Source of the DNA: JAGLQA01 sp023135565 | GTDB lineage: Bacteria; Acidobacteriota; Aminicenantia; UBA2199 | NCBI GenBank assembly: GCA_030639305.1 | Contig: DAOWCY010000077.1 | Location: forward strand, 1-29,357 | Direction of reading: 5' to 3' | DNA: 29,357 nucleotides | Shown: positions 15,828-24,646 of the stretch, piece by piece | Layout of the letters: every line of letters starts with the position of its first letter | Position numbering within the stretch: position 1 is the first letter of the stretch | The notes under the pieces: model-generated | Told to the model about the DNA's origin: nothing | The model's input: the letters and a program-made list of their open reading frames with translations, nothing else | Databases searched by the model: none | Translations under genes and position numbers: made by a program

Positions 15828-16976
15828 ATGAGTAATAGCGAGAGGATCGACACGCGCAGTTCTGTCTTAATCATCGATGACGATCCTTATATGTTCAATG
15901 TTTTGCGCGAATTCTTAGATGAAGCCGGTTATAAAGTGCAGGTGGCTACCAGGGCTGAGACTGCGTTCGAAGTCACCGGAACTAATCCGCCCGACATCAT
16001 CCTTTTAGATATTAACCTGCCCGGCACCACCGGTTTCGTTATTGCTTCCCGCTTGAAAGCAGCCAGGGCAACCCGCGATATTCCCATCATATTCATGAGC
16101 GTGCGCACCGACGCAAAAGATAAAGTCAGGGCCTTTACAGTGGGAGCAGTGGATTATCTTACCAAACCGATCAACCTGGATGAAGCAGCCGCCCGCATCA
16201 ATACCCATCTAACCCTGCGCGTCCTGCAAAAGAGCCTGGAAGAAAAAAACGCCCGGCTCAGCCGGGAGATTTCAGAACGCAAGAAAGTAGAAACAGCGCT
16301 GCGTAATAGCGAAGAAAAAATTAAAATATCGCTGCGGGAAAAAGAAGTGCTCTTAAAAGAAGTCCATCACCGTGTTAAGAACAACTTACAGATTATTAAC
16401 AGCCTGCTGAACCTACAGTCACGGGAAGTCAGGGACGCCAAAAGCCTGGCGGTTTTTGAAAAATGTAAAAATAGGATCGACACCATCGCCTTAGTGCACG
16501 AGAAATTATACCAATCCGAAGACCTGGCAAATATCAATTTCGGCGAGTATGTACGCACCTTAACCAGCCGCCTCTTCGACGCTTATGCCACCAACCTGCC
16601 GGCAGTGGAATTAAATATCGACGCGGACGACCTTTTTTTAGAAGTTAACAAAGCCATCCCCTGCGCCCTGGTCATCAACGAACTGGTCACCAACTCTTTG
16701 AAACATGCTTTCCCCGGCGGCCGGGAGGGAAAGGTCACGGTGGCGCTCAAATTGCAAAACAGCGACAAAATAGCCTTAACAGTCGCGGACAACGGCGTCG
16801 GTTTGCCGGGTGAATTCCCTGTAGAAAAACCGGAAACTTTAGGCATGCAGATTATAAATGCCTTAGTAGGCCAACTGCACGGTTTCATGCAGGTAGATAA
16901 AAGTAAAGGCACAAAGTTCACCATCGAGTTCCGGCTAAAAGAAAAGGATACCGGCAGCGGGTTGGTGAAGGAGTGA
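15828..16976 (+). CDS. Receiver-HisKA_2-HATPase signalling protein (no PAS)
   Basis: A 382-residue cytoplasmic protein. The receiver domain (about 11-130) has the acidic pocket IIDDD, phosphoacceptor Asp61 in LLDINLPG, and Lys113 in LTKPI. A coiled linker (135-165) is followed by a HisKA_2 dimerisation domain with EVHHRVKNN (likely phospho-His181) and a HATPase domain (NELVTNSLKHAF, DNGVGLP, TLGMQI). Receiver before kinase is the reverse of most hybrid kinases and suggests that phosphorylation of the receiver controls the kinase. There is no DNA-binding output. It is first of four paralogues in a row and the only one without a PAS domain. GGAGGT lies five bases before the ATG. Partner unknown. 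Confidence 0.9.
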   Translation: MSNSERIDTRSSVLIIDDDPYMFNVLREFLDEAGYKVQVATRAETAFEVTGTNPPDIILLDINLPGTTGFVIASRLKAARATRDIPIIFMSVRTDAKDKVRAFTVGAVDYLTKPINLDEAAARINTHLTLRVLQKSLEEKNARLSREISERKKVETALRNSEEKIKISLREKEVLLKEVHHRVKNNLQIINSLLNLQSREVRDAKSLAVFEKCKNRIDTIALVHEKLYQSEDLANINFGEYVRTLTSRLFDAYATNLPAVELNIDADDLFLEVNKAIPCALVINELVTNSLKHAFPGGREGKVTVALKLQNSDKIALTVADNGVGLPGEFPVEKPETLGMQIINALVGQLHGFMQVDKSKGTKFTIEFRLKEKDTGSGLVKE

Positions 16977-16980
16977 GAAT

Positions 16981-18471
16981 ATGAGCCCAGGCAGCCGTAC
17001 CGACACTATCTTAATCGTGGATGACGATCCCAGTATCCGCCAGGCCCTGGCCGAATTGCTGGGAGATGCGGGCTATAAAGTGGAAACCGCCGCCGATGCC
17101 GGAGAAACCTTTGTCAAAATCGGCCACAGCCCACCGGACCTTATCGTTTTAGACGTCCTGCTGCCCGGAGAAGACGGCTTCGATATTGCCGCACGGCTGA
17201 AATCTACCGGGAAGACCGGGGACATCCCTATCGTTTTCTTGACCTGCAAAGATGAATTGGAGTATAAAGTCAAAGGCTTTAAATTGGGAGCAGTGGATTA
17301 TATCACCAAACCCATCACCCCGGATGAAGCGCTGGCCCGCATCAAAACCCACCTCACCCTGCGCAATTTACAAAAACGCCTGGAAGAAAAAAACCGCCGT
17401 TTGCAGCAGGAAATTGCCGAACGAAAACAGGCCGAAGCGAAACTAACCGAAACCTTTCAACTCCTTGAAACTACCCTTAATTCTACACACATGCTGGTAG
17501 TTTATTTAGACCAGCGGTTTAATTTTGTCTGGGTGAACCGGGCTTATGCGCAAGCTGATGATCGTGATCCTTCTTTTTTCCCCGGCAAAAACCATTTCGA
17601 TTTATACCCTGATCCCGGGAACAAGGAGATTTTCGACCGGGTAGTAGAGACCGGGGAGCCCTATTTTGCCTATGCCAAACCTTTCGAATACCCGGAACAA
17701 CCGAAACGCGGAGCCACCTATTGGGATTGGAGCTTGATACCCATCAAAGACTCCGCCGGCCAGGTGACCGGGTTAGTTTTCACCTTAGTGGATATCAGCC
17801 GCAGGGTGCGTGCGGAGGAGCAGATCAAAGCTTCGCTCAGGGAGAAAGAACTCCTTCTCAAAGAGATTCATCACCGGGTGAAAAACAATCTCCAGGTGAT
17901 CAACAGCCTGCTCAGTCTCCAGGCCAACCAGTTAAAGGATAGAGAGAGCGCCGCCATACTTAGGGAGATAAGAAATAGGGTGTTTTCCATCGCCTTAGTG
18001 CATGAAAAATTGTACGAATCGGAAGACCTGACCAACATCAATTTCGGTGAATATATCCACACCCTGACAGCTAACCTGCTGGAAACTTTCCCCCCCGGGC
18101 CGCCTGCCGTTAAGTTAGAAATGATAACCGACGACCTTTTTTTGCAAGTGGACAAAGCCATACCCTGCGCCCTTATCGTTAATGAACTGGTAATTAATGC
18201 TTTGAAATATGCCTTTATCGACGGCCGTCAGGGAGAAATATCGATCGAACTTAAAACCGCCGCTGCCGGGGAAGAAGTGGCGCTGATGGTAACGGACAAC
18301 GGCCCCGGTTTACCCGACGCTTTCGATATCGAAAATGTAGAAACCTTAGGTATGCAGATTATTAGAGCTTTAGTGGGTCAACTGCACGGTTCTTTGCGGA
18401 TCGACACCAGTAAGGGGACAAAATTTACCCTTCGTTTCCCAATAAAAGACGGGAACGATACCGCCGGGTAA
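16981..18471 (+). CDS. Receiver-PAS-HisKA_2-HATPase signalling protein
   Basis: A 496-residue paralogue of the preceding protein, starting 4 bp after its stop. Receiver (about 9-128): VDDD pocket, phosphoacceptor Asp58 in IVLDVLLPG, Lys110 in YITKP. The linker contains RLEEKNRRLQQEIAERK, shared among the paralogues. A PAS domain (about 158-280) ends in the usual DISRRVRAEE and may bind a small ligand or cofactor. HisKA_2 has EIHHRVKNN (likely phospho-His298). The HATPase domain has NELVINALKYAF, DNGPGLP and TLGMQI. The PAS domain is only distantly related to those of its neighbours, so the copies seem to differ in signal rather than in catalytic parts. Confidence 0.9.
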   Translation: MSPGSRTDTILIVDDDPSIRQALAELLGDAGYKVETAADAGETFVKIGHSPPDLIVLDVLLPGEDGFDIAARLKSTGKTGDIPIVFLTCKDELEYKVKGFKLGAVDYITKPITPDEALARIKTHLTLRNLQKRLEEKNRRLQQEIAERKQAEAKLTETFQLLETTLNSTHMLVVYLDQRFNFVWVNRAYAQADDRDPSFFPGKNHFDLYPDPGNKEIFDRVVETGEPYFAYAKPFEYPEQPKRGATYWDWSLIPIKDSAGQVTGLVFTLVDISRRVRAEEQIKASLREKELLLKEIHHRVKNNLQVINSLLSLQANQLKDRESAAILREIRNRVFSIALVHEKLYESEDLTNINFGEYIHTLTANLLETFPPGPPAVKLEMITDDLFLQVDKAIPCALIVNELVINALKYAFIDGRQGEISIELKTAAAGEEVALMVTDNGPGLPDAFDIENVETLGMQIIRALVGQLHGSLRIDTSKGTKFTLRFPIKDGNDTAG

Positions 18472-18553
18472 TTTCAAACCCGGCCCGGTGACCGAAAAGC
18501 TTGTTTTTTAGCAAACTTTTACGAAGTATTTGTAAACATCGAGGCAAAACGAT

Positions 18554-20047
18554 ATGAATGAAAAAAATTATGCCGGCAGTATCCTGGTAGTGGACGACGA
18601 CCCGGTTATTGCCGAACTTTTAGCAAAAATGTTAGAAAAACCCGGTCACACAGTGCAAATTGCCGAGGATGCCGGGGAGATGTTTTCGATAGTGGAGAGC
18701 GCCCCGCCGGACTTGATTATTTTAGATGTGATGCTGCCCGGCGCTAACGGTTTCGACCTGGCTGTGCGCTTAAAAGAAAAAGAGGAAACCCGGGATATCC
18801 CTATCATTTTTATGACGGTCAAGGCTGAAGTAAAAGATAAAGTCAAAGCCTTTAAACTCGGCGTAGTGGATTACCTGACCAAACCCATCGACTTAGAAGA
18901 AGCAGCCGCCCGTATTAATACCCATCTCACCCTGCGCCGCCTGCAGAAGAGCCTGGAAGAGAAAAACCGCCGGCTGCGCCGGGAAATCAGCGACCGCAAA
19001 CAGGCCGATGAAGCGCTGCGGGAAAGCGAGGACCGCTACCGGGCTTTATTTAACTACGCCTCCGATTATATATTTATCATAGACCCAACTCATAAAGACG
19101 GCCCCGCTATCGTAGACGTTAATGAATATGCCTGCGCAAAACATGGCTACACCCGGGAAGAATTGGTCGGTAAGCCCTATTCGGTCATCGATGATATCGA
19201 CAGCCAGAAAGATCTTACAGATAAAGCCCTGCGCATACTGGGCGGGGAGATACTGAATTTCGAGTCCGTGCATGTGTGCAGAGATGGTTCTAAGTTCCCG
19301 GTGGAAGTTTCCGCCAGGCTGATAGATATCAAAACGGAACCGGTTATGATCGCTATTGTTCGCGACATTACCAAACGCAGACAGGCGGAGGAGCAGGTCA
19401 AAGCCTCTCTTAAAGAAAAAGAGATGCTCCTAAAAGAGATTCACCACCGCGTTAAGAATAACCTGCAATTAATCAACAGCTTCTTAAGCTTGCAGTCGCG
19501 CCGGCTGAACGACAAAGAAAGCATCGCCCTCCTAAAAGAGGTGGAGAACCGTGTAAACTCCATCGCTTTAATCCATGAGAAAATGTATTGCTCGGAAAGC
19601 TTAGGCCAAATCGATTTCGGCGAATATATCCGCGACCTGACCACCCACCTGTTTAACTCTTCCCCGGCCAGGATATCCGGCGTCCGTTTGAACTTGAAAA
19701 TGGCCGACCTTTTCTTAGTTATCGACAAAGCCATACCCTGCGCCCTGATTATCAACGAACTGGTTACCAATTCCTTGAAATATGCCTTTCCCAACGGGCG
19801 GAAAGGGGAAGTTTCGATCGAGCTTAAAACCGCTGATAGTGGAAAGATTACCCTGACTGCCGCCGACGACGGCATCGGTCTACCCGCCGGTTTCGACATG
19901 GGGAAGGCGACAACTTTAGGCATGCAGATCGTAAAAGCTCTATCTAAGCAAGTACACGGCTCCGTCCGGGTGGCAAAAGGCAGCGGCACAAAATTCGTCC
20001 TCGAATTCCAGGTAACAAAGGAAAACGGCAAGGAGGCAAAGAGTTGA
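18554..20047 (+). CDS. Receiver-PAS-HisKA_2-HATPase signalling protein
   Basis: A 497-residue third paralogue. Receiver (about 8-128): VDDD pocket, Asp58 in IILDVMLPG, Lys110 in YLTKP. PAS (about 157-282) with FIIDP, VNEYACAKHGYTREELVGK and RDITKRRQAEE, a canonical PAS-S-box sequence. HisKA_2 EIHHRVKNN (likely phospho-His298), then HATPase with NELVTNSLKYAF, DDGIGLP and TLGMQI. The 82-bp gap before it has no strong promoter, so it is probably in the same operon; GAGG lies about ten bases before the ATG. The receiver and linker resemble the first paralogue closely (for example AAARINTHLTLR in both), pointing to tandem duplication. Confidence 0.9.
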   Translation: MNEKNYAGSILVVDDDPVIAELLAKMLEKPGHTVQIAEDAGEMFSIVESAPPDLIILDVMLPGANGFDLAVRLKEKEETRDIPIIFMTVKAEVKDKVKAFKLGVVDYLTKPIDLEEAAARINTHLTLRRLQKSLEEKNRRLRREISDRKQADEALRESEDRYRALFNYASDYIFIIDPTHKDGPAIVDVNEYACAKHGYTREELVGKPYSVIDDIDSQKDLTDKALRILGGEILNFESVHVCRDGSKFPVEVSARLIDIKTEPVMIAIVRDITKRRQAEEQVKASLKEKEMLLKEIHHRVKNNLQLINSFLSLQSRRLNDKESIALLKEVENRVNSIALIHEKMYCSESLGQIDFGEYIRDLTTHLFNSSPARISGVRLNLKMADLFLVIDKAIPCALIINELVTNSLKYAFPNGRKGEVSIELKTADSGKITLTAADDGIGLPAGFDMGKATTLGMQIVKALSKQVHGSVRVAKGSGTKFVLEFQVTKENGKEAKS

Positions 20048-20079
20048 CCGGCAATTTCCCGGTCGATTTTGGATAAACG

Positions 20080-21972
20080 ATGACATTAGTAAAAGAAACA
20101 CAAACAAACGACAACTCGTCGATTTTTTTACGGGATTTCCCGCGGGTACTGCCCGGTGTGCTGCTCTTATCGGCAATCCTACTGTCCCGGTTACACAATT
20201 ATCTTCTTTTCCACAGCTTAGTGGAGATATTTAGTATAATCATTGCTTTCGGTATTTTTATGGTGGCCTGGAACTCGCGCCGCTTCCACAACAACAGTTT
20301 TTTCTTGTTCGTCGGCATCGCCTATTTTTTTGTAGGCTCCTTCGACCTGCTGCACACCCTGACTTACAAAGGTATGGAAATATTTCCCGGTTCCGGCTCC
20401 AACCTACCTACCCAGTTATGGATTATCACCCGCGGTGTAGAGAGTCTCTCACTGCTTTTCGCCGCCCTGCTTCCCCTATCCGACCGGAAGCTGAATGCCG
20501 GCCTTATTATTTCCCTCTTTACGGCAGCCGGATTACTTTTGTTAGGCGCTGTGTTCGTGTTCGATGTTTTTCCCACCTGCTTTGTACCGGGGAAAGGCTT
20601 AACTAATTTTAAAATAATAAGCGAGTATACCATCTGTCTTATCCTTTTGGTCACTGTCGCCCTGCTGTGGAAAAGAAAACGGGACTTCGACGCCGCTGTG
20701 CTGCGCTTGATAAGCGCTTCTATTTTCCTGACCATGGCCGCGGAAATGGCTTTCACTCTTTATACGGATGTGTACGGTATACTCAATATGTCGGGACACG
20801 TTTTAAAGCTTGTCTCCTATTACCTCATTTATAAAGCCATGATCGAAACAGCCCTGACTAAACCCTACAACCTGCTCTTTAGAGAATTAAAACAGCACGA
20901 CGACGCCTTGCAAAAAGCAAAAGAAGCCGCTGAAAATGCCAACCGGGCCAAAAGCGAATTCCTGGCCGGCATGGGCCATGAACTGCGCACCCCGCTGAAC
21001 GGTATCCTGGGTTATGCCCAACTGCTGCAGCAGGACTCCCTTGAAGAAGAGGACCACAAAAGCGGGCTGGAGACCATCGAACAAAGCGGCAACCATCTCC
21101 TCTCCATCATAAACGACGTGCTCGACCTGGCCAGCATCGAAGCCCGCAAAGTGGAACTCGAACCGGTTGATTTTTACCTGCCCACTTTTCTCAGGAGCAC
21201 CTGCGACATCGTCCGCCTGCGTGCCGAAGACAAAGGCATCTCCTTTATATTCCAGCCCTATGATTTCAGCAGCGATAAACTTCTCGACAGCGTCCCCCCT
21301 AATCGCCTGCACGGCGACGAAAGACGCCTGCGCCAGGTGCTGATCAACCTCTTAGGCAATGCCGTAAAATTCACCGACAAGGGCAGCGTCACTCTTAGAG
21401 CAGGGGCAATCATCCCGGAAAGCCATATGTTCCGTTTCTGTGTTGAAGATACCGGCCCCGGAGTAACCGCGGAGGAATTAGAAAGCATATTCGAACCCTT
21501 CCGGCAGGTAGGTGAAAGGAAAAAGATGAGGGAAGGCAGCGGTTTGGGACTGGCTATCAGCCGCAATTTAGTGCGTTTATTGGGAGGGGAATTGTATGTA
21601 AAAAGCACATTTGGTCAAGGCACTACTTTCTGGTTCGACATCCCGCTGCCCTCTACCGCGTCCACCACGTCTGCTGTGGAAGCCGCGGAAGCTGCGTCTG
21701 CCGTAGAAGCCCCAGCCGACGCGGCAGTGAGCGCCCCCCCCGGGGAAAGCGAAACACAACTGCCTGCACCTTCGTCCTTAGATGTGGCGGTGTTGTATGA
21801 ATTATCCCGCATAGGCGACATAAACGCTCTTAAAACACGAGTGCGGGAATTAGAACAGGCGGAGCCGCGGTTAGGGCCTTTTGCCCGGGTCATAGAGCGT
21901 TATCTCAAAGGTTTTCAAATGCGCAGGATTAGCGAATTTCTCGAAACCTACCTACCGCCCCCCGGCAGTTGA
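20080..21972 (+). CDS. MASE3 membrane histidine kinase
   Basis: A 630-residue membrane sensor kinase. Residues 20-265 hold about seven or eight membrane helices of the MASE3 type, with the family signatures FFVGSFDLLHTLTYKGM and PYNLLFREL. A HisKA domain has SEFLAGMGHELRTPLNGIL (phospho-His300) and the HATPase domain has NLLGNAVKFT, EDTGPGV, GSGLGLAISRNL and GTTFWF. This is an orthodox HisKA kinase, unlike its HisKA_2 neighbours. After an alanine-rich linker (about 527-560) comes a helical tail (VAVLYELSRIGDINALKTRVRELE and on) of a kind usually seen after a receiver in hybrid kinases; the receiver itself is absent. As the only membrane kinase in the operon it is a natural phosphodonor for the four receivers, which is an inference. 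Confidence 0.88.
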   Translation: MTLVKETQTNDNSSIFLRDFPRVLPGVLLLSAILLSRLHNYLLFHSLVEIFSIIIAFGIFMVAWNSRRFHNNSFFLFVGIAYFFVGSFDLLHTLTYKGMEIFPGSGSNLPTQLWIITRGVESLSLLFAALLPLSDRKLNAGLIISLFTAAGLLLLGAVFVFDVFPTCFVPGKGLTNFKIISEYTICLILLVTVALLWKRKRDFDAAVLRLISASIFLTMAAEMAFTLYTDVYGILNMSGHVLKLVSYYLIYKAMIETALTKPYNLLFRELKQHDDALQKAKEAAENANRAKSEFLAGMGHELRTPLNGILGYAQLLQQDSLEEEDHKSGLETIEQSGNHLLSIINDVLDLASIEARKVELEPVDFYLPTFLRSTCDIVRLRAEDKGISFIFQPYDFSSDKLLDSVPPNRLHGDERRLRQVLINLLGNAVKFTDKGSVTLRAGAIIPESHMFRFCVEDTGPGVTAEELESIFEPFRQVGERKKMREGSGLGLAISRNLVRLLGGELYVKSTFGQGTTFWFDIPLPSTASTTSAVEAAEAASAVEAPADAAVSAPPGESETQLPAPSSLDVAVLYELSRIGDINALKTRVRELEQAEPRLGPFARVIERYLKGFQMRRISEFLETYLPPPGS

Positions 21973-22011
21973 GGCGCTTGCCCGGCGCCGTTTTCTTTAG
22001 AGGACAAAAAA

Positions 22012-23409
22012 ATGATAGAAAAAAAAGAAACGATATTGATTGTTGACGATGATCCCATGAATTTATCCCTTTTGAACGATTATTTTGCCGCATCCGGGTT
22101 TAGAGTGTTGGTGGCTGAAGATGGGGAAAGCGCTGTTCAGCGCGCCGCTGATCTCAAACCCGACATCATTCTTTTAGATATAAAATTACCCGGCATAGAC
22201 GGCTTCGAAGTCTGCCGCCGCCTCAAAGGGGACGAAAAAGCAAAGGACAGCCCTATTCTTTTTATGACCGTGATCGCCGAAATAGCGGAAAAGGTCAAAG
22301 CCTTCGCTTTAGGGGCCGTAGATTACATCACCAAGCCCATCGATTTAGAAGAAGTAGCCGCCCGGGTGAACACCCACCTGACCATCAGGCGGCTGCAGAA
22401 AAAATTCGAAGAACAGAACCTGAAACTACAGCGCGGCGAAGAGCGCTACAAACACCTGTTGGAATCTATCTCCGACGGCGTGTATGTGTTGGATCGCGAC
22501 TGGCGTTATACCCTGGTAAATGAGAATGCAGCCCGGTTGGTGCACATGTCGCCCCGGGATTTGTTGGGCAAAAAAATAACCGCACTTTTCCCCGGCATCG
22601 AGGAGAGCAAATTTTTTAAAACCTACCTGGATGTGATCCGGACCGGGCAGCCCGGCGCCGTGGTTAATGAATTCAATTTCCCGGATGGACCCAGAGGTTG
22701 GTATGAAGTGCGGGTTTACCCCGTGCCCGAAGGTATTTTATGCATAGCAGCGGACATCACCGCCCATCATCTGGCCAGGGAGAAGATTAAAGCCTCCTTA
22801 GTGGAAAAGGAGGTGCTGTTGAAAGAGATTCACCACCGGGTGAAGAATAACCTGCAGTTAATCAACAGCCTGTTAAGCCTGCACTCCCGCAGGGTAGATG
22901 ACAAAAAAAGCGCCGCCGTGTTGATGGAAGTGAATAACCGCATCCATTCCATAGCTCTTATCCACGAAAAATTATACCAGGCCGAAGACCTGGCCAGGAT
23001 CGATTTCGATGAATATATTCGCAGTTTAACGGGTCATCTACGCAGCGCCTCCCCGGAATTGGCGCCGGGAGTCCGGTTTAAAATAAAGGCCGGGGAAATC
23101 CTTTTTGAGATCGGCAAAGCCATCCCCTGCGCTCTAATTATCAACGAGCTGGTCACCAATTCGCTTAAATATGCCTTTCCCCGGCAGCGAGACGGGGAAA
23201 TAGCGATAGATTTGAGCGTCGTCGCCGGGGACAAGGCCATCTTGAGTGTCGCGGACAATGGCATCGGTCTTCCTGTTGATTTTAGTATCGAAGAGGCCGG
23301 GACTTTAGGCATACAGATTGTTAAGGCATTGGTGAAGCAACTGCATGGCACTTTAAAAATTGAAAAAAGCAAAGGTTCTAAGTTTACCATCGAATTCCCG
23401 GTGAAATAG
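22012..23409 (+). CDS. Receiver-PAS-HisKA_2-HATPase signalling protein
   Basis: A 465-residue fourth paralogue, 39 bp after the MASE3 kinase. Receiver (about 7-125): VDDD pocket, Asp56 in ILLDIKLPG, Lys108 in YITKP. The linker is shorter than in the others. PAS (about 142-255) has DGVYVLDRDWRYTLVN. HisKA_2 EIHHRVKNN (likely phospho-His275) and HATPase with NELVTNSLKYAF, DNGIGLP and TLGIQI follow. The protein ends with the last strand of the HATPase domain, so no output domain is lost. A truncated dispersed repeat follows the gene. Its position after the MASE3 kinase suggests the operon contains one membrane input and four soluble kinases. Confidence 0.9.
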   Translation: MIEKKETILIVDDDPMNLSLLNDYFAASGFRVLVAEDGESAVQRAADLKPDIILLDIKLPGIDGFEVCRRLKGDEKAKDSPILFMTVIAEIAEKVKAFALGAVDYITKPIDLEEVAARVNTHLTIRRLQKKFEEQNLKLQRGEERYKHLLESISDGVYVLDRDWRYTLVNENAARLVHMSPRDLLGKKITALFPGIEESKFFKTYLDVIRTGQPGAVVNEFNFPDGPRGWYEVRVYPVPEGILCIAADITAHHLAREKIKASLVEKEVLLKEIHHRVKNNLQLINSLLSLHSRRVDDKKSAAVLMEVNNRIHSIALIHEKLYQAEDLARIDFDEYIRSLTGHLRSASPELAPGVRFKIKAGEILFEIGKAIPCALIINELVTNSLKYAFPRQRDGEIAIDLSVVAGDKAILSVADNGIGLPVDFSIEEAGTLGIQIVKALVKQLHGTLKIEKSKGSKFTIEFPVK

Positions 23410-23469
23410 GAGAATCGGTTATCGATGTTCAATCCCGGAGGCAGAGAAGCTCTTGCCTGCCATGAAGTT

Positions 23470-23505
23470 AACAAAAGTTTGGCCCCCGGCAGGGCCGCCG
23501 GAGGC
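23470..23505 (+). repeat. Dispersed repeat copy D (5'-truncated)
   Basis: Keeps the right stem arm AAAAGTTTG and the GC-rich end to GGAGGC but lacks the left arm, so the hairpin cannot form. It abuts the sequence carrying the TATAAT just before the Nudix gene. Confidence 0.75.
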
Positions 23506-23507
23506 TA

Positions 23508-23516
23508 TGGTATAAT
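23508..23516 (+). promoter_or_regulatory. Extended -10 element, possibly for a leaderless Nudix transcript
   Basis: TGG followed by TATAAT at 23511-23516, with no recognisable -35. A start 6-7 bases downstream would coincide with the ATG at 23522. No well-placed Shine-Dalgarno exists; the nearest GGAGG is the repeat end, about 17 bases away. Confidence 0.4.
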
Positions 23517-23521
23517 AAAAA

Positions 23522-23935
23522 ATGAAAAAGAAACCGATACAAGTAACAGCAGCAGTTATTATTCAAAACCGTAAGATTCTAATTGCCCAGCGCAAAAAAG
23601 ACCGGCACATGGGTCTTAAATGGGAATTTCCCGGTGGAAAAATCAGGCCCGGCGAAACCCCGGAAGCCTGTTTAGTCAGGGAATTGCAGGAAGAATTCTC
23701 CATCGAAACCCAAATCCGGCAGTTTTTTTTGCGCAGTGTGCACCACTACCACGACAAATCGATCGAGCTGATCAGTTTTTTAGTGGAATACAAAGCCGGT
23801 AAATTCGAACTCCACGATCACGAAGAGATCAAGTGGATCAGCCGGGATGAATTGAAAAACTACGATTTTGCCGCCGCCGACCTGCCTATCGTGGAGAAAT
23901 TATCCACCCTGCAAATGTACGGGAAGTTGGAATGA
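23522..23935 (+). CDS. Nudix hydrolase (MutT/NudG-like)
   Basis: A 137-residue Nudix protein. The Nudix box runs from GGKIRPGE to RELQEEF (about residues 38-58) and keeps the Glu residues that bind magnesium (REXXEE); the usual Gly after the last Glu is Ser. AAVIIQNRKILIAQRKKDRHMG before it and KWEFPGGK match the MutT group, which hydrolyses oxidised or unusual nucleoside triphosphates. Length is typical. An oxidised-nucleotide role would suit the oxygen-defence cluster that follows, but that is inference. The gene appears to lack a normal RBS; see the -10 element directly before it. It could also be transcribed by readthrough from the kinase operon. Confidence 0.85.
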   Translation: MKKKPIQVTAAVIIQNRKILIAQRKKDRHMGLKWEFPGGKIRPGETPEACLVRELQEEFSIETQIRQFFLRSVHHYHDKSIELISFLVEYKAGKFELHDHEEIKWISRDELKNYDFAAADLPIVEKLSTLQMYGKLE

Positions 23936-23978
23936 TTACTTCTTGCCGGGATTTTTTAAAAAAAAAGCCGCAAAACCT

Positions 23979-24007
23979 TTGACAAAAAAAGCCGGGAATT
24001 ATAGAAT
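23979..24007 (+). promoter_or_regulatory. Promoter of the oxygen-defence cluster
   Basis: Consensus TTGACA at 23979-23984, a 17-bp spacer, and TAGAAT at 24002-24007. It gives a leader of about 120 nt before the first ferritin-like gene. Confidence 0.7.
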
Positions 24008-24065
24008 GAAGTATGAAATTGTATAGTGTTTTTTCAAGACTGAGCTTAAAAAAAAGCCATCTAAC

Positions 24066-24118
24066 GGCGGGAACTCGAAATATGTACAACATATTGTTCG
24101 TTACCGCCATGTAATGGC
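24066..24118 (+). promoter_or_regulatory. Leader with two mutually exclusive hairpins
   Basis: A large hairpin pairs GGCGG with CCGCC and AAC with GTT around an inner stem AATATGT/ACATATT (24079-24095). A second hairpin GCCAT/ATGGC (24106-24118) shares bases 24106-24108 with the first, so they cannot form together. The second ends four bases before the GGAG of the RBS. Alternative folding could control translation; alternatively, the inner dyad could be a repressor site. Confidence 0.45.
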
Positions 24119-24133
24119 AAAGGAGAAAAAAAA

Positions 24134-24616
24134 ATGAGTGAATTAAAAAGTGAACTTCAAGCCATCGCCTTTAAGAACGTAGACGAAGCGCTGGATTTTG
24201 CTATTAAAAGCGAAGAAAACGCCAACCTGTTTTACACCGAATGGGCCAAGAAAGTGGGGAAAAAATCTCTCCAGGGAGTTTTTGAAGATTTAGCCGAAGA
24301 AGAGTTGGGGCATAAAGAATTTCTCCTGCGAATCAAAAAAGGAGAGACCTTTCAATCCACAAGCAGGAAAATTACGGACCTTAAGATTTCCGACTACCTT
24401 TTGGACGTGCAGGCGGCGATAGACATGGATTACCAGGATGCGCTCACCCTGGCCATGCACCGGGAAAAAACGGCCTTTATGCTCTACTCCAAACTGGCTG
24501 AGTTGAGTGAAGATAAAGGCATGAAAGATACTTTCAACTTGTTGGCCCAGCAGGAAGCCAAGCATAAACTGCGTTTAGAATTGATCTACGACGAAGAAAT
24601 TCTTCAAGAAAATTAA
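24134..24616 (+). CDS. Ferritin-like (rubrerythrin-family) diiron protein
   Basis: A 160-residue four-helix-bundle protein of the rubrerythrin/ferritin-like group. Likely diiron ligands: Glu27 or Glu28 (SEENANLFY), Glu57 with His60 (EELGH), Glu111 (HREKTAF) and Glu141 with His144 (EAKH). It lacks the C-terminal rubredoxin-like cysteines of full rubrerythrins, so it would need a separate electron donor, such as the rubredoxin encoded next. The expected role is peroxide reduction or iron handling under oxygen stress. AGGAG lies eight bases before the ATG. It is the first gene of the cluster, behind a consensus promoter and a structured leader. Confidence 0.85.
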   Translation: MSELKSELQAIAFKNVDEALDFAIKSEENANLFYTEWAKKVGKKSLQGVFEDLAEEELGHKEFLLRIKKGETFQSTSRKITDLKISDYLLDVQAAIDMDYQDALTLAMHREKTAFMLYSKLAELSEDKGMKDTFNLLAQQEAKHKLRLELIYDEEILQEN

Positions 24617-24646
24617 TGCTGTGTCAATCATGAAATGTTGGATAAT

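Noticed and set aside
19441..20031. 196-codon minus-strand frame opposite a kinase gene
   Set aside because: Antisense of the conserved HisKA_2/HATPase region; similar frames appear opposite the other paralogues for the same reason.
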